64,000 nucleotides of DNA from Geoglobus acetivorans (GCF_000789255.1 NZ_CP009552.1:682001-746000); one strand, 5' to 3'; positions 9,116-18,600 are shown, numbered from the stretch's first letter. Notes: generated by a model not told the origin, from the letters alone. Translations and numbers: made by a program.

Positions 9116-9589
9116 TTATGGAATTTCCAGTTCAAGGGTTAACATTGTAGATGATGGCCTGAATCCTGAGTTCCTGAAGAAGTCAAACAGCATTTTGTCT
9201 CCCCAGTCAACCATGGTGTATATTTTTTTCACCCCGATTGCCCTTGCGTTGGTGACAAACTGATCAAAAAGCTCCCTTCCGATGCCCTTGCCTGAAAAAT
9301 CCCTGTCAACTCCGATCGTGGTCAGGTAGGCAACGCTCTCGGGAATCCCAAATTCACCGGATAAAACGCTTCCCGCCACAAAACCGACAACTCTGCCGTC
9401 ATACTCTGCAGCGAGAGATATCACAACCCCGTATTCAGAGTTCAGAACCTCATCGAAGAGCCTCTTGAAATACTCCTCTCTCCTTTCCCCGGTGTACTGT
9501 GAATCAATCCTCACGATGTCCTCAAAATCGTCCTTTCTCATGGGCCTTATCACAGGGCCTTCAGATTTCGAACCCATATAATTCACCAT
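9116..9589 (-). CDS. GNAT-family N-acetyltransferase
   Basis: A 157-residue protein with the acetyl-CoA-binding motif DFSGKGIGRELF (motif A) and a terminal FRNSGFRPS motif. The substrate is not evident. The upstream sequence is AT-rich (TTATAATTATTAATGG), and the alternative start at MGSKSEG is possible. Confidence 0.8.
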   Translation of the reverse strand: MVNYMGSKSEGPVIRPMRKDDFEDIVRIDSQYTGERREEYFKRLFDEVLNSEYGVVISLAAEYDGRVVGFVAGSVLSGEFGIPESVAYLTTIGVDRDFSGKGIGRELFDQFVTNARAIGVKKIYTMVDWGDKMLFDFFRNSGFRPSSTMLTLELEIP

Positions 9590-9709
9590 TAATAATTATA
9601 GATTTCCCTTAAAAATACTTTTCGCATAGGCGATTTTGCTGCCAGCATCACAGCAGCAGATGTTACGCCTGATGCTATCCGGCACCAGTATTTTTTACAC
9701 AGTAAACCT

Positions 9710-9722
9710 AATTTATATAGTA
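9710..9722 (+). promoter_or_regulatory. TATA box of dienoyl-CoA hydratase gene
   Basis: The sequence AATTTATATAGT is centred about 40 nt before the ATG at 9,756, predicting a short leader. It supports the downstream ATG over any start nearer 9,636. Confidence 0.6.
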
Positions 9723-9755
9723 ACAGTTAAATATGTAAAATACCATACCGGTGTT

Positions 9756-10517
9756 ATGGAGTACAGAAAGATTAAATACGGTCTGGATGGAGCCACGGCG
9801 TGGATACTGCTCGCAAACCCTCCGCTCAACATTGTCGATCTCGAAATGATGAGAGAACTGATATCGGCTCTTGACGCAGCAGAAAAAGAGTCAGAGATAA
9901 TCGTAATCTCCCATGAAGGAAAGCACTTCAGTGCAGGAGCTGAAATCAGGGAACACTATCCGGACATGGCATCTGACCTCATAGGCACATTCACAGAACT
10001 CATCGAAAAAATACTGAACAGCGAGAAGATAACGGTGTGTGCTGTAAAGGGGTACGCACTCGGTGGGGGTTTCGAGATTCCTCTCGCATGTGACGTGATT
10101 CTTGCATCCAGCAACGCAAAGCTTGGAGTGCCTGAAATCACCCTCGCACACTATCCGCCGGTGGCAATAGCACTTCTCCCCCACATGATAGGGTGGAAAA
10201 ACGCATTCGACCTGATAACAACCGGTGAGGCCATAGATGCTTACAGGGCGAGAGAGATGGGAATAGTGTCGAGGGTATTCGAGCAGGACAGCTTTGACGA
10301 GGATGTGAAAAAATACGTGAACGGGCTGCTTGAGAAGTCGCCCATTGCGCTGAAACTTGCAAAGAAGGCTCTTAAAAAGTCAACCGGCATTGACCTGAGG
10401 GGGGTCCTGAACGAGGTCAACAGCATCTACCTCAACGAGCTGATAAAGACGGAGGATGCCGTTGAGGGCCTCAACGCATTTCTCGAAAAGAGAAAGCCGG
10501 AGTGGAAGGGAAGGTGA
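9756..10517 (+). CDS. cyclohexa-1,5-dienecarbonyl-CoA hydratase-like crotonase
   Basis: A 253-residue crotonase-fold protein. Its opening ANPPLNIVDLEMMREL matches dienoyl-CoA hydratases of benzoyl-CoA degradation (Dch/BzdW). Catalytic-region glutamates lie in LGGGFEIPLACD and GVPEITLAHYPP. The usual GAGGTQR loop of beta-oxidation hydratases is absent, as in Dch enzymes. It would add water to the dienoyl-CoA product of the reductase encoded 2-5 kb away. The start at ATG 9,756 fits the TATA position. A generic enoyl-CoA hydratase remains possible. Confidence 0.8.
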   Translation: MEYRKIKYGLDGATAWILLANPPLNIVDLEMMRELISALDAAEKESEIIVISHEGKHFSAGAEIREHYPDMASDLIGTFTELIEKILNSEKITVCAVKGYALGGGFEIPLACDVILASSNAKLGVPEITLAHYPPVAIALLPHMIGWKNAFDLITTGEAIDAYRAREMGIVSRVFEQDSFDEDVKKYVNGLLEKSPIALKLAKKALKKSTGIDLRGVLNEVNSIYLNELIKTEDAVEGLNAFLEKRKPEWKGR

Positions 10518-10562
10518 GGTATTGAAAAACTTGAAAAATTATCCTTTTAATATCACTTTTTG

Positions 10563-12197
10563 ATGAGACTTTCAGGCGATGCCGCACTGATCTACAGAAA
10601 AACCTTTGAAACCCTGTCGAGGGCCATTGAGTTTGACGAAGCGCGGAAAGAACTGCAGTCGTACAGACCTGTGTCAAACCTCGAAGAGATTCTGGAAAGG
10701 CAGAACGAAATCAGGAAAAAGATGGAGATTTCAAGGAAACTCCACCCGCATGAGATCAAAAAACTCAGACCGCTGAAAATCGGGAAGAGTTTCTTCGAAG
10801 ACAGGGTTTATCTCGCCAGTGATGAGGAGGATTATGAATCTGCCGTGAGGCTGGGAGTGTGCGAGGTCATCAGGGATGAAGCCCGGACAGCAAACTTCCC
10901 GGTTATCCTGAATGACTTCGTAAACCGCATAGACTTAAAGAGCTTCGCCCCTGAGCTTATTGTCGAATCGATAATCGAGAATTTCGAATCGTTCAGGACT
11001 TTTGCCGAAATCGAAGCAAGAATCTCAGAAAACACACACTACAAAAAACTGATTCCTGAGATTGAAGAGCTGACGAAGCTTTACAGCAGGCTCAACGAGA
11101 TTGAAAGCATCAGATCGAGAATCAGGGACATGGAAATGGAGATCAACAGAGAAATTGAGGAAAGGCTCGCAGAAATAAAGGTTACAATTCCCGCAAGCGA
11201 GCTGCTCAGAATTCTGCGTGAGGGGAGGCTTTCAGAAGAGATTGAAGAAGAGATAGAGAGGGTTGTTTCAAGGTACGAAAAAGAGTTCGAGAGCATGGGC
11301 ATAATGGAGTCACTCTTCTCGAGAACATTTCCCGTCAGGGTGGATGAAGAGGGTGTGGAAAGGGCAGTTTCCAGAGTAAAGGAAAAGATAACCCTGGACT
11401 ACTACCTGAAATGTCTCAGAATCGCGGAAAAAATAGATATGGAGTATATAAACGAAAAAATAGAATTCTACAGAGCCATGAGGCTCTATAAACTCTTTGA
11501 CTCGAGTGGATACACCATGCCTGAATTCGGAGACGGGTTCACAATCATCAACGGCAGGAATCTCTTCATCGAAGATCCGCAGCCGGTGAGCTACTGCATA
11601 GGCAGAAACAGCCTCTTTCCGTACAGAGAGAGCATAATACTGCTGACGGGAGCAAATTCAGGAGGAAAAACCAGTCTTCTCGACCTGATATGTCAGGCTG
11701 CGGTTCTCGCACACTCCGGATTGCCGGTCAATGCGGAAAAAGCTGAAGTCCCACTCTACGACGAGATATTCTACTTCAAGAGAAAGAAGAGTTCATACGG
11801 ATCCGGAGCGTTTGAGAAGGCTGTTAAGAGCCTGGTCAGAGCTGTGTCCGGAGACGGCAAAAAGCTGATACTCATAGACGAGTTTGAGGCGATAACCGAG
11901 CCGGGAGCCGGAGCCAAAATCCTAAGCACGATTTTGAAGATCGCCCATGAAAAAGGGCATCACCTCGTCCTTGTGACCCACCTCGGTGAGGAGTTCAGAG
12001 GGCTGGAGTTCATAAGAATCGACGGAATTGAGGCAAAGGGCCTGGACGAGAATTTCAGGCTCATTGTGGACAGGCAGCCAGTTTTCAACAGAATTGGCAG
12101 ATCCACACCTGAGTTAATAGTGGAGAGACTGATGGAAAAAAGCAGGGGGGAGGAGAGGGAAATACTGAAAAGGGTTCTCGACGAGATGGGGCAATGA
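10563..12197 (+). CDS. archaeal MutS-related ATPase
   Basis: About 544 residues. The C-terminal third is a MutS-type ATPase with Walker A TGANSGGKTSLL, Walker B LILIDEFEA and an H-loop VLVTHLG. The N-terminal half is mostly helical with long coiled-coil stretches (about residues 130-250), resembling the clamp/lever part of MutS2-like proteins. There is no mismatch-recognition domain and no Smr nuclease. A role in recombination or branched-DNA handling is likely by family, but not shown here. Confidence 0.8.
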   Translation: MRLSGDAALIYRKTFETLSRAIEFDEARKELQSYRPVSNLEEILERQNEIRKKMEISRKLHPHEIKKLRPLKIGKSFFEDRVYLASDEEDYESAVRLGVCEVIRDEARTANFPVILNDFVNRIDLKSFAPELIVESIIENFESFRTFAEIEARISENTHYKKLIPEIEELTKLYSRLNEIESIRSRIRDMEMEINREIEERLAEIKVTIPASELLRILREGRLSEEIEEEIERVVSRYEKEFESMGIMESLFSRTFPVRVDEEGVERAVSRVKEKITLDYYLKCLRIAEKIDMEYINEKIEFYRAMRLYKLFDSSGYTMPEFGDGFTIINGRNLFIEDPQPVSYCIGRNSLFPYRESIILLTGANSGGKTSLLDLICQAAVLAHSGLPVNAEKAEVPLYDEIFYFKRKKSSYGSGAFEKAVKSLVRAVSGDGKKLILIDEFEAITEPGAGAKILSTILKIAHEKGHHLVLVTHLGEEFRGLEFIRIDGIEAKGLDENFRLIVDRQPVFNRIGRSTPELIVERLMEKSRGEEREILKRVLDEMGQ

Positions 12198-12225
12198 ATT
12201 TTTTAACCCCCGGCAATCTTCACCC

Positions 12226-13179
12226 ATGCACGTTTTCACTGACTGGGAAGGACCCTGGATTCTGACAGATATAGCATACGAGCTTTCCCTGGCGGCATTC
12301 AACAATGGAGAGTTCTTTGAAAGATTGAGTCAGTATGACGATTATCTGGCTTACGTGGAAAAAAGGGATGGCTACCAAGCCGGAGACACTCTCAAACTTC
12401 TTGCTCCGTTTCTCGTGGCAGCCGACCTGAGCATGGAGGAGCTTGAAGTCCTGAGCGAGCAGACGGCGAGATTCGTTCCCGGTGCTGAGGAAGCGATGAG
12501 ATACCTGCAGGAGAGGGTAAAGCCGGTTGTCATTTCTACGAGCTACGATGTGTATCTCAGCAGAACGGCTGAAATGCTTGGAGTCAGAGGAGACCTGCAC
12601 GGAACGGTGTTCAACCCGGAGAAATACAGGATCGATGCAGAATGGAAAAGGTGGCTGCTGGAGAAGGTCGATGAGATTGCATCCCTTGAGGACATAGACA
12701 TAGATGAGGGAAGAACCGAATCGGCAGAATACCTAAACAGCCTCTTCTGGAGGGAGCTGCCCGGAACACCATTCTGGCAGGTTATGGAGGACGTGAGAGT
12801 GGTGGGCAGCAGACGAAAGAGGGAGATAGCGGAGAGCTATAACGAGAGCAGGATTGTCACAATAGGGGACAGCATCTCGGACATTGAAATGTTCGATTAT
12901 GCGAGAGAGAACAGAGGGCTTGCCATGTCCTTTAACGGAAACGAGTTCGCACTGAGGCATGCAAACCTGGCGGTCATCGCAGACAGTGCAATGGTTGAGG
13001 TGATAGTGACCCTGACATTCATTGAAAGGGGTTTTGAAGGTGTCAGAGAGATTGCGGAGAGCGGACACGACCTTCTCAGCGGCAAATACGAGATTCATTT
13101 TGAGATTGATGAAGACACCATCAGGAAATCGTTAAAAATGAGAAAGGCGTTGAGAGGAAAGGCAGGTGAACTTGGATGA
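12226..13179 (+). CDS. HAD-superfamily hydrolase (EhaR-like)
   Basis: A 317-residue protein with HAD motif I altered to TDWEGPW, motif II STSY and motif III GDSISDIEMF. It resembles the archaeal HAD family often annotated as energy-converting hydrogenase subunit R, but no hydrogenase genes are nearby. Probably a phosphatase of unknown substrate. A TATA-like stretch about 25 nt upstream suggests leaderless initiation. It overlaps the next gene by 4 nt (ATGA). Confidence 0.75.
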   Translation: MHVFTDWEGPWILTDIAYELSLAAFNNGEFFERLSQYDDYLAYVEKRDGYQAGDTLKLLAPFLVAADLSMEELEVLSEQTARFVPGAEEAMRYLQERVKPVVISTSYDVYLSRTAEMLGVRGDLHGTVFNPEKYRIDAEWKRWLLEKVDEIASLEDIDIDEGRTESAEYLNSLFWRELPGTPFWQVMEDVRVVGSRRKREIAESYNESRIVTIGDSISDIEMFDYARENRGLAMSFNGNEFALRHANLAVIADSAMVEVIVTLTFIERGFEGVREIAESGHDLLSGKYEIHFEIDEDTIRKSLKMRKALRGKAGELG

Positions 13180-14069
13180 TTGCCGGATTTGGAGCGCTGA
13201 ACCTGGACAAGATATACCTGGTTGACAAAATACCCGCAAAGGACGAGGAGGGCTTCGTGATTGACGTGAACCTCCACCCGGGAGGGAGTGCAGCCAACAC
13301 GATCGCCGGGCTTGCCACCTTCGGTGTGAAAACGGCATTCATAGGAAAGATTGGGAGTGATGAGGAGGGCAGGATTCTTGTAAGGGATTTCGAAGACAGA
13401 GGGGCTGACACCTCCGGAATAGTAAGGGCTGAGGGACGAAGTGGCGTGGCGATGATATTCGTTGACAGGGAAGGAGAAAGGGCTATACTGGTTGATCCCG
13501 GTGTTAACGATACGATAAAAGAGGATGAGATAAACTGGAACGTTGTGGAGGGTGCTGACATCATACACATGACCTCATTCATCTGCAGGGTGAGCAATGA
13601 TTCATTCAAATCCCAGATTGAGGTTGCGAGAAATGCTGAGAGAATAAGCCTTGATCCCGGAATGCCCTATGCAGAGAAGGGGCTGAAGGGTCTTGAAAAA
13701 TTGCTGAAAGAGACGGCGATTTTTCTACCCAACCGAAAAGAGATAGAGATGATATTCGGAATTGAATGGAGAGAGGCGGTAATAGAGGCACACAGCCTCG
13801 GAATAGAGATTGTTGCGGTCAAGCTCGGGAAGGAAGGCTGCTTCGTCTCAGACGGAAAAAGAGAGGAATTTGTAAAGATATTTCCATCAAAGCCCGTGGA
13901 TACGACAGGAGCTGGAGATGCGTTCAACGCCGGTTTTCTGTATGGTCTGCAGAGAAACAGGGACGTTGTGGAATCTGCAAAGATTGGCAACTACGTGGCG
14001 TCAAGGCTCATTGAGAGGGTGGGTGCGAGGAGTTACGGAGGAATAGATCCAGAGTCTGCTGTGCGGTAA
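13176..14069 (+). CDS. PfkB/ribokinase-family carbohydrate kinase
   Basis: A 297-residue kinase with the N-terminal GGSAANTIAGLA motif and the C-terminal anion hole/base motif DTTGAGDAFNAGF. It phosphorylates a sugar or nucleoside-like substrate; specificity is not readable. It is coupled to the upstream phosphatase by an ATGA overlap. Its 3' end overlaps the convergent nreA gene by 62 nt, an unusually long antisense overlap. Confidence 0.85.
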   Translation: MIAGFGALNLDKIYLVDKIPAKDEEGFVIDVNLHPGGSAANTIAGLATFGVKTAFIGKIGSDEEGRILVRDFEDRGADTSGIVRAEGRSGVAMIFVDREGERAILVDPGVNDTIKEDEINWNVVEGADIIHMTSFICRVSNDSFKSQIEVARNAERISLDPGMPYAEKGLKGLEKLLKETAIFLPNRKEIEMIFGIEWREAVIEAHSLGIEIVAVKLGKEGCFVSDGKREEFVKIFPSKPVDTTGAGDAFNAGFLYGLQRNRDVVESAKIGNYVASRLIERVGARSYGGIDPESAVR

Positions 14070-15204
14070 ATTTGAGGTGCTTTTCCCACAGACTTTTGCT
14101 CACCCTCATTCTTTTTGATGCGTGCTCCACTGCTTCCCCCAGACTCGAGAACCTTTCGGGCCTGGTATTCATTGCCTTTCTGACTCCTTCCTCCACAACC
14201 CAGACGCCAAGAGGGGCAGAGTATTCCGGCCTTATCTCCCTCAAAACAATTGCTCCCGCCTGCCTTCTCCTCGAGTGCAGGTATTCAAGAACCGGAAGTC
14301 TCGCAGCATAATACCCTCCGGAAAGTTCAGAGTACTCCTTCTTCCTCCCGAGACCTTCGCTGTCCGAGCCTATCCAGACGTTTTCAGGACTCCAGAGGCT
14401 TTTTTCCATCCAGATTTCCACAAGCTGAAAGACGTATGACGAGGGATAGAGTATCACCTCAAAGTGATTCCCGTAGTGTTCATAGCTGAAAAGAAGGCAG
14501 TCGTTTATCCTTTCAAAGTCCGCTATATCCCTCTTCAGGTTTTCCGCAATGATGTCGTGCACGGCAGTGATGCTCCACCTTGTCGGGACGAGCTTTTTCT
14601 CCACACCCAGCAATCCCACCGAGAACACCCTCTGTATGTATGCCGTGGGCAGGTTTTCCTGATAAAGCTCCACAACCGCATTCACGGCTTTTAGCTCATC
14701 ATCACTGATCTTCTCAACCTTCGACGGGATTTTGGGGTTAGAGGTTACCTTCATCCTCCTGAAAAGTGCGGAAACTCCGGACGGCATCACGATGTCGTCG
14801 ATGGCAGGTTTCCGTATCACCTTCTCGTACTCAGCCTCAACATCCAGATTTCTGACGCTGCTGGCAATCTCCTGAATCTCCATCAGATTCCTGTCAGGGT
14901 CCCCTGCAGAGTGGACGGAAAACTGGGCATAGGTTCTTGCGAGAGACATTCTCAGCGCTATAACATCCTCAACCCTCTGAGAGTAATTCGAGGGATTTTC
15001 ATAGACCTCGGGGTTTCCCCCTCCGAGGACGATCATCGGTCCCGCAAAGACCTTCGGGTAACCCACTCTACCGACAAAAACTGAGGGCGGGGTGGGTTTC
15101 TCATCTATGCTTCCGAGTTCCAGACTGGCAGACCTGAAAGCCCGGATAATCGGGCAAAAGCTCTTCCCGCAGAGGAGCTTTCCCTTGCACCTGACACACA
15201 GCAC
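14008..15204 (-). CDS. nreA: NreA-type archaeal DNA repair protein
   Basis: A 398-residue protein of the archaeal Nre family, implicated in DNA damage response. The N-terminal zinc-binding CVRCKGKLLCG is followed by conserved blocks such as VFVGRVGYPKVFAGPM. The extreme C-terminus contains QQTLDLFL, a PCNA-interacting (PIP-like) box of the form QxxLxxFL. It starts with GTG. Its tail region overlaps the end of the PfkB kinase gene on the other strand. Confidence 0.85.
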   Translation of the reverse strand: MLCVRCKGKLLCGKSFCPIIRAFRSASLELGSIDEKPTPPSVFVGRVGYPKVFAGPMIVLGGGNPEVYENPSNYSQRVEDVIALRMSLARTYAQFSVHSAGDPDRNLMEIQEIASSVRNLDVEAEYEKVIRKPAIDDIVMPSGVSALFRRMKVTSNPKIPSKVEKISDDELKAVNAVVELYQENLPTAYIQRVFSVGLLGVEKKLVPTRWSITAVHDIIAENLKRDIADFERINDCLLFSYEHYGNHFEVILYPSSYVFQLVEIWMEKSLWSPENVWIGSDSEGLGRKKEYSELSGGYYAARLPVLEYLHSRRRQAGAIVLREIRPEYSAPLGVWVVEEGVRKAMNTRPERFSSLGEAVEHASKRMRVSKSLWEKHLKFTAQQTLDLFLRNSSHPPSQ

Positions 15205-15228
15205 AGAAAAAATAGAGCAAAAGAGATA

Positions 15229-16428
15229 TTAGAATGTTTTGAGTTCTCCGTTGATGACCATGTCGGTTATCTTCGTGATGTCGTTGAGCCATTCGTCCGC
15301 AACGGTTCTCGCCTTGGACTCCATTTTCTCCACGTCGTATCCGTTCTCGGGCACTATCTGAATGCTGAGGGCCTTGGGGTCGTCAATTGGCTTTCCAATC
15401 TGAGAGAGGATGCGGACGTAAACTTCTTTGATGCCCTCGATTGCCTCATAGCAGTCCCAGGCTATTCTGTTTGCGAGGAGGTTGTATATTTTACCGACAT
15501 GGTTTATCGGGTTCTTTCCGCTCGACGCCTCCATGGACATGGGCCTGCCCGGAGTTATCAGGCCGTTGCACCTGTTGCCCCTGCCAACGCTTCCATCATC
15601 CCCGTTCTCTGCAGATGTGCCCGTGACTGTGAGGTACACAACCTCCTTGTCAATGTTGTCGGCCGTGTTGACTGCAACGTCCACCTCTCTGGATGTGTAC
15701 TCTGACGATATCCCATTCACAAAGTCTGTGAGTTCCTCCTTCACCGCCAGATATTCCTTAACGTCGGCCACATGCCTGTCAACAAAGGCACATGCGATTG
15801 TGAGCCTGATCCTGTCTCCCTCTCTCAGACCCATTACCTTGACGTCCTCACCAATAGCCTTTTCCTTCTTCCTGAACTCCTCGTAGATTCTCCTCTCAAC
15901 GTTGTAGACCAGGTTCTCCGTCTCGGTGAACGGGGCAAAGCCGATGCCAAAACTCGTATCGTTCGAAAGCGGTGCCTTGCCGCCCTTTCTCTCGAAAACC
16001 TCTTTCAGATCAGTGGAACCCTCACCAAGCCTCACGTCGAAGACTATGTCTGTTTCGGGATCGAGATTTCTCATGGCACTCCTGACGTATTCCTTGGCTG
16101 CCTTGAGAGCCACTCTATCAGCCGGAATGTCAATGCCATCAAAGTGCTTGGTTGCTCTGCCAACCAGAAGTATGTATATTGGCTGTATGACCTCCCCTCC
16201 GCCGAATGCGGTTTTCGCCCTCCCTGCAACGATCTGGGTCTCATCGGTGTTGTGGTGCAGCACTGCCCCAACTCTCTTCAGATATTCCTTGCTCAGCGCC
16301 CTGCTCATCGCCTCTGCAATACCGTCAGCTATTGAATCAGGATGACCGATACCCTTCCTTTCAACAATTTCGACCTTCTGATTTTCAACAGGAGTGTGAA
16401 CTAACTCCTCAACAAATATGTTCTTCAT
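15229..16428 (-). CDS. mat: archaeal S-adenosylmethionine synthetase
   Basis: A 399-residue archaeal-type methionine adenosyltransferase, full length. Recognisable motifs include ERKGIGHPDSIADGIAE near the N-terminus, HHNTDETQIVAGRA, and GDDGSVGRGNR. It makes SAM from methionine and ATP. A TATA-like element (AATATTATAAATCG) lies about 49 nt upstream, giving a short leader ending in AAGGGGGGCC before ATG. Confidence 0.95.
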   Translation of the reverse strand: MKNIFVEELVHTPVENQKVEIVERKGIGHPDSIADGIAEAMSRALSKEYLKRVGAVLHHNTDETQIVAGRAKTAFGGGEVIQPIYILLVGRATKHFDGIDIPADRVALKAAKEYVRSAMRNLDPETDIVFDVRLGEGSTDLKEVFERKGGKAPLSNDTSFGIGFAPFTETENLVYNVERRIYEEFRKKEKAIGEDVKVMGLREGDRIRLTIACAFVDRHVADVKEYLAVKEELTDFVNGISSEYTSREVDVAVNTADNIDKEVVYLTVTGTSAENGDDGSVGRGNRCNGLITPGRPMSMEASSGKNPINHVGKIYNLLANRIAWDCYEAIEGIKEVYVRILSQIGKPIDDPKALSIQIVPENGYDVEKMESKARTVADEWLNDITKITDMVINGELKTF

Positions 16429-16492
16429 GGCCCCCCTTCACAGCCTCGTAATTTAAGAATTGCTGTCAATTACGATTTATAATATTTTAACA

Positions 16493-17434
16493 TCACGGTG
16501 TCGCAAGGTTCAGCGTTATCTCGGCTATGTCCTCGCTGTACCCCACAATCCTCTCCAGACCGCTCATCAGCCCCGAAACCAGAACCATGTCCTTCATCTC
16601 AGCGGGCTTTATCCTCGGCACTCCAAATGAGTCCGCAATGGCAAACACATCCCTTGCAATTGCCTCGTCCCGCTTGAAAAGAGAGGTTAAGGAGAGCCTG
16701 AAGGCCGTCTCAGCCTCTTCTGCGGGCTTTTCAAGTTCCATCAGATTGGTCTCGCACATCCTGAGGTTGGATGTCATACCGTAGAGGTGATCCCCAACCC
16801 TCTCGATGTTCTTTATTGCCGTCCTCGTTCCCAGGATTTCTATAGGAGACAGATCGAGAACTTCCAGAATGTCAGAATACCTCAAAGCAGATTTAAGAAT
16901 CCTCAGTATCAGAAAATAAAGCCTGTCCACCTCATTTTCCCTCTGAAGGATGACCTCTATGGATGTTGGGTCGTACTCAACCAGGTTCTTTCTGAAGTCC
17001 TTCAGCATGGAGATCACGGTGTTGCCCATCCTCTCAAGCAGATCGTCCACCCTGAACCTCTTCTCGTCCACAAAGACTTCCATCCAGATTTCATTGCCGG
17101 AATCCTCAAGAATTTCAGCACCGATAAGCAAAGCGGTTGCGTTGTAAACCGCTCTCCTTGTCCTCTCATTAACAGGAATCCTTATCGTTTCGTAGCCCGC
17201 AAGATAGTGGGAGATTATTTTTCTGAGAAGCATCTTTTCGTCTTCTTCCACATCAATCCTCGATTCCCGGGGGTTGGCCTTGTCGAGCCTCGGCCTTATC
17301 GTGAGAGAATCCTTACCAATGTCGCAGAAGATGGTATCTCCGGCCTTGAGGGAGTTATCCCTTATCCACTCCTTGGGGAGAGAGATTATAAAGCTCGAAC
17401 CGCTAACAAATATCTTTCTGGCCACACGCTTCAT
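16493..17434 (-). CDS. AbrB-PhoU fusion phosphate regulator
   Basis: A 313-residue protein. Residues 1-50 form a SpoVT/AbrB swapped-hairpin DNA-binding domain (KIFVSGSSFIISLPKEWI). Two PhoU-like helical repeats follow. Archaeal proteins of this type are thought to repress pst operons. It is transcribed divergently from pstS and has its own TATA box about 24 nt before ATG, so its mRNA should be leaderless. Confidence 0.85.
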   Translation of the reverse strand: MKRVARKIFVSGSSFIISLPKEWIRDNSLKAGDTIFCDIGKDSLTIRPRLDKANPRESRIDVEEDEKMLLRKIISHYLAGYETIRIPVNERTRRAVYNATALLIGAEILEDSGNEIWMEVFVDEKRFRVDDLLERMGNTVISMLKDFRKNLVEYDPTSIEVILQRENEVDRLYFLILRILKSALRYSDILEVLDLSPIEILGTRTAIKNIERVGDHLYGMTSNLRMCETNLMELEKPAEEAETAFRLSLTSLFKRDEAIARDVFAIADSFGVPRIKPAEMKDMVLVSGLMSGLERIVGYSEDIAEITLNLATP

Positions 17435-17450
17435 ACTCTCTACTCCGCAT

Positions 17451-17465
17451 CTGATATATATTTAC
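17451..17465 (-). promoter_or_regulatory. core promoter of AbrB-PhoU gene
   Basis: On the minus strand this reads GTAAATATATATCAG, ending 16 nt before the start codon. It is 14/15 identical to the pstS promoter element facing the other way. Confidence 0.65.
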
Positions 17466-17544
17466 TTTTCCAAATCAGGATGCGAATATGTGGATAAGCA
17501 TGGTAAGGGTGAGGATATAGCCAAATGTATTGTATATCAATAAG

Positions 17545-17559
17545 GTAAATATATCTCAG
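17545..17559 (+). promoter_or_regulatory. core promoter of pst operon
   Basis: GTAAATATATCTCAG ends 15 nt before the pstS ATG, placing the TATA centre about 25 nt upstream (leaderless). It is nearly identical to the divergent element at 17,451-17,465. Confidence 0.65.
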
Positions 17560-17574
17560 TAAAACATTACGAAC

Positions 17575-18558
17575 ATGCGAAAAAAAGTCAGTCTGGTACT
17601 GGTTCTGGCACTGCTCCTGACCCTCATCGCTGCTGGCTGCACACAGCAGAGCACCGAGGGAGCAAAGGAGACAGAAGGCATGAAACTGAGCGGAGAGGTT
17701 AAGATTGCCGGAAGTTCCACAGTGTACCCGATAACAATAGCAATTGGAGAGGAGTTCAGCAGGCTCCACCCGGACGTTGTCGTGTCCGTGCAGTCTACAG
17801 GCACAGGTGGAGGTTTCAAGAACTTCTTCATTCCGGGACATACAGACATAAACGATGCGAGCAGAGCAATAAAACAGGAAGAGCTTGAGGCAGCAAGGGA
17901 AAATGGCGTTGAGCCAATAGAGTTCCTCGTTGGGTATGATGCCCTGTCCGTGATCGTCAACCCGGAAAACGACTGGGTGGGCTGTTTGAGCTTTGAAGAC
18001 CTGAAGAAGATATGGGGGCCTGACGCAACCGGAAATGTTACAAAGTGGAGTGACGTCAATCCGGACTGGCCCGACGAAAACATAAACCTGTACGGGCCAA
18101 CCTCAGCCTCGGGAACCTTCGACTTCTTTACAGAGCATGTTGTTGGTGAGGCAGGGGCTCACAGACAGGACTACCACGGAACTGAAGAGGACAACACAAT
18201 AATAATGGCAGTGGCGAGGGACAAATACGCAATGGGATACCTGGGACTTGCGTACTACCTCGAGAACAAGGACAGGGTTAAGGCAGTGGAGATAAAGAAT
18301 CCTGAGACCGGAGCCTGCGTTGCGCCATCCATAGAATCCGGACAGAGCGGAGAGTACCCGCTCGCCAGACCTCTGTACATCTATGTGAACAAGGAAGCCC
18401 TCAAGAAGCCCGCAGTCAGGGAGTTCGTGAAGTTCTACTTAGAGAACCTCGACAGCGGAATTGTTGAGGAGATAGGATACATTCCGATCAGCGAAAAAAT
18501 CAAGGAGGAGAACCTAAAGAAATTTAACGATGCACTGAAAGAGCTGGGGGTGGAGTAA
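17575..18558 (+). CDS. pstS: phosphate ABC transporter substrate-binding protein
   Basis: A 327-residue PstS. It has a lipoprotein signal peptide with lipobox LIAAGC (Cys21). Phosphate-binding motifs typical of PstS follow (GSSTVYPI, STGTGGGFKNF, ASGTFDFF). It captures phosphate outside the membrane for PstCAB. First gene of the pst operon. Confidence 0.95.
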   Translation: MRKKVSLVLVLALLLTLIAAGCTQQSTEGAKETEGMKLSGEVKIAGSSTVYPITIAIGEEFSRLHPDVVVSVQSTGTGGGFKNFFIPGHTDINDASRAIKQEELEAARENGVEPIEFLVGYDALSVIVNPENDWVGCLSFEDLKKIWGPDATGNVTKWSDVNPDWPDENINLYGPTSASGTFDFFTEHVVGEAGAHRQDYHGTEEDNTIIMAVARDKYAMGYLGLAYYLENKDRVKAVEIKNPETGACVAPSIESGQSGEYPLARPLYIYVNKEALKKPAVREFVKFYLENLDSGIVEEIGYIPISEKIKEENLKKFNDALKELGVE

Positions 18559-18600
18559 GGGGTCCAGGTTTTCCCAAATTTTTTTAAGGAGGTGGGTTGA

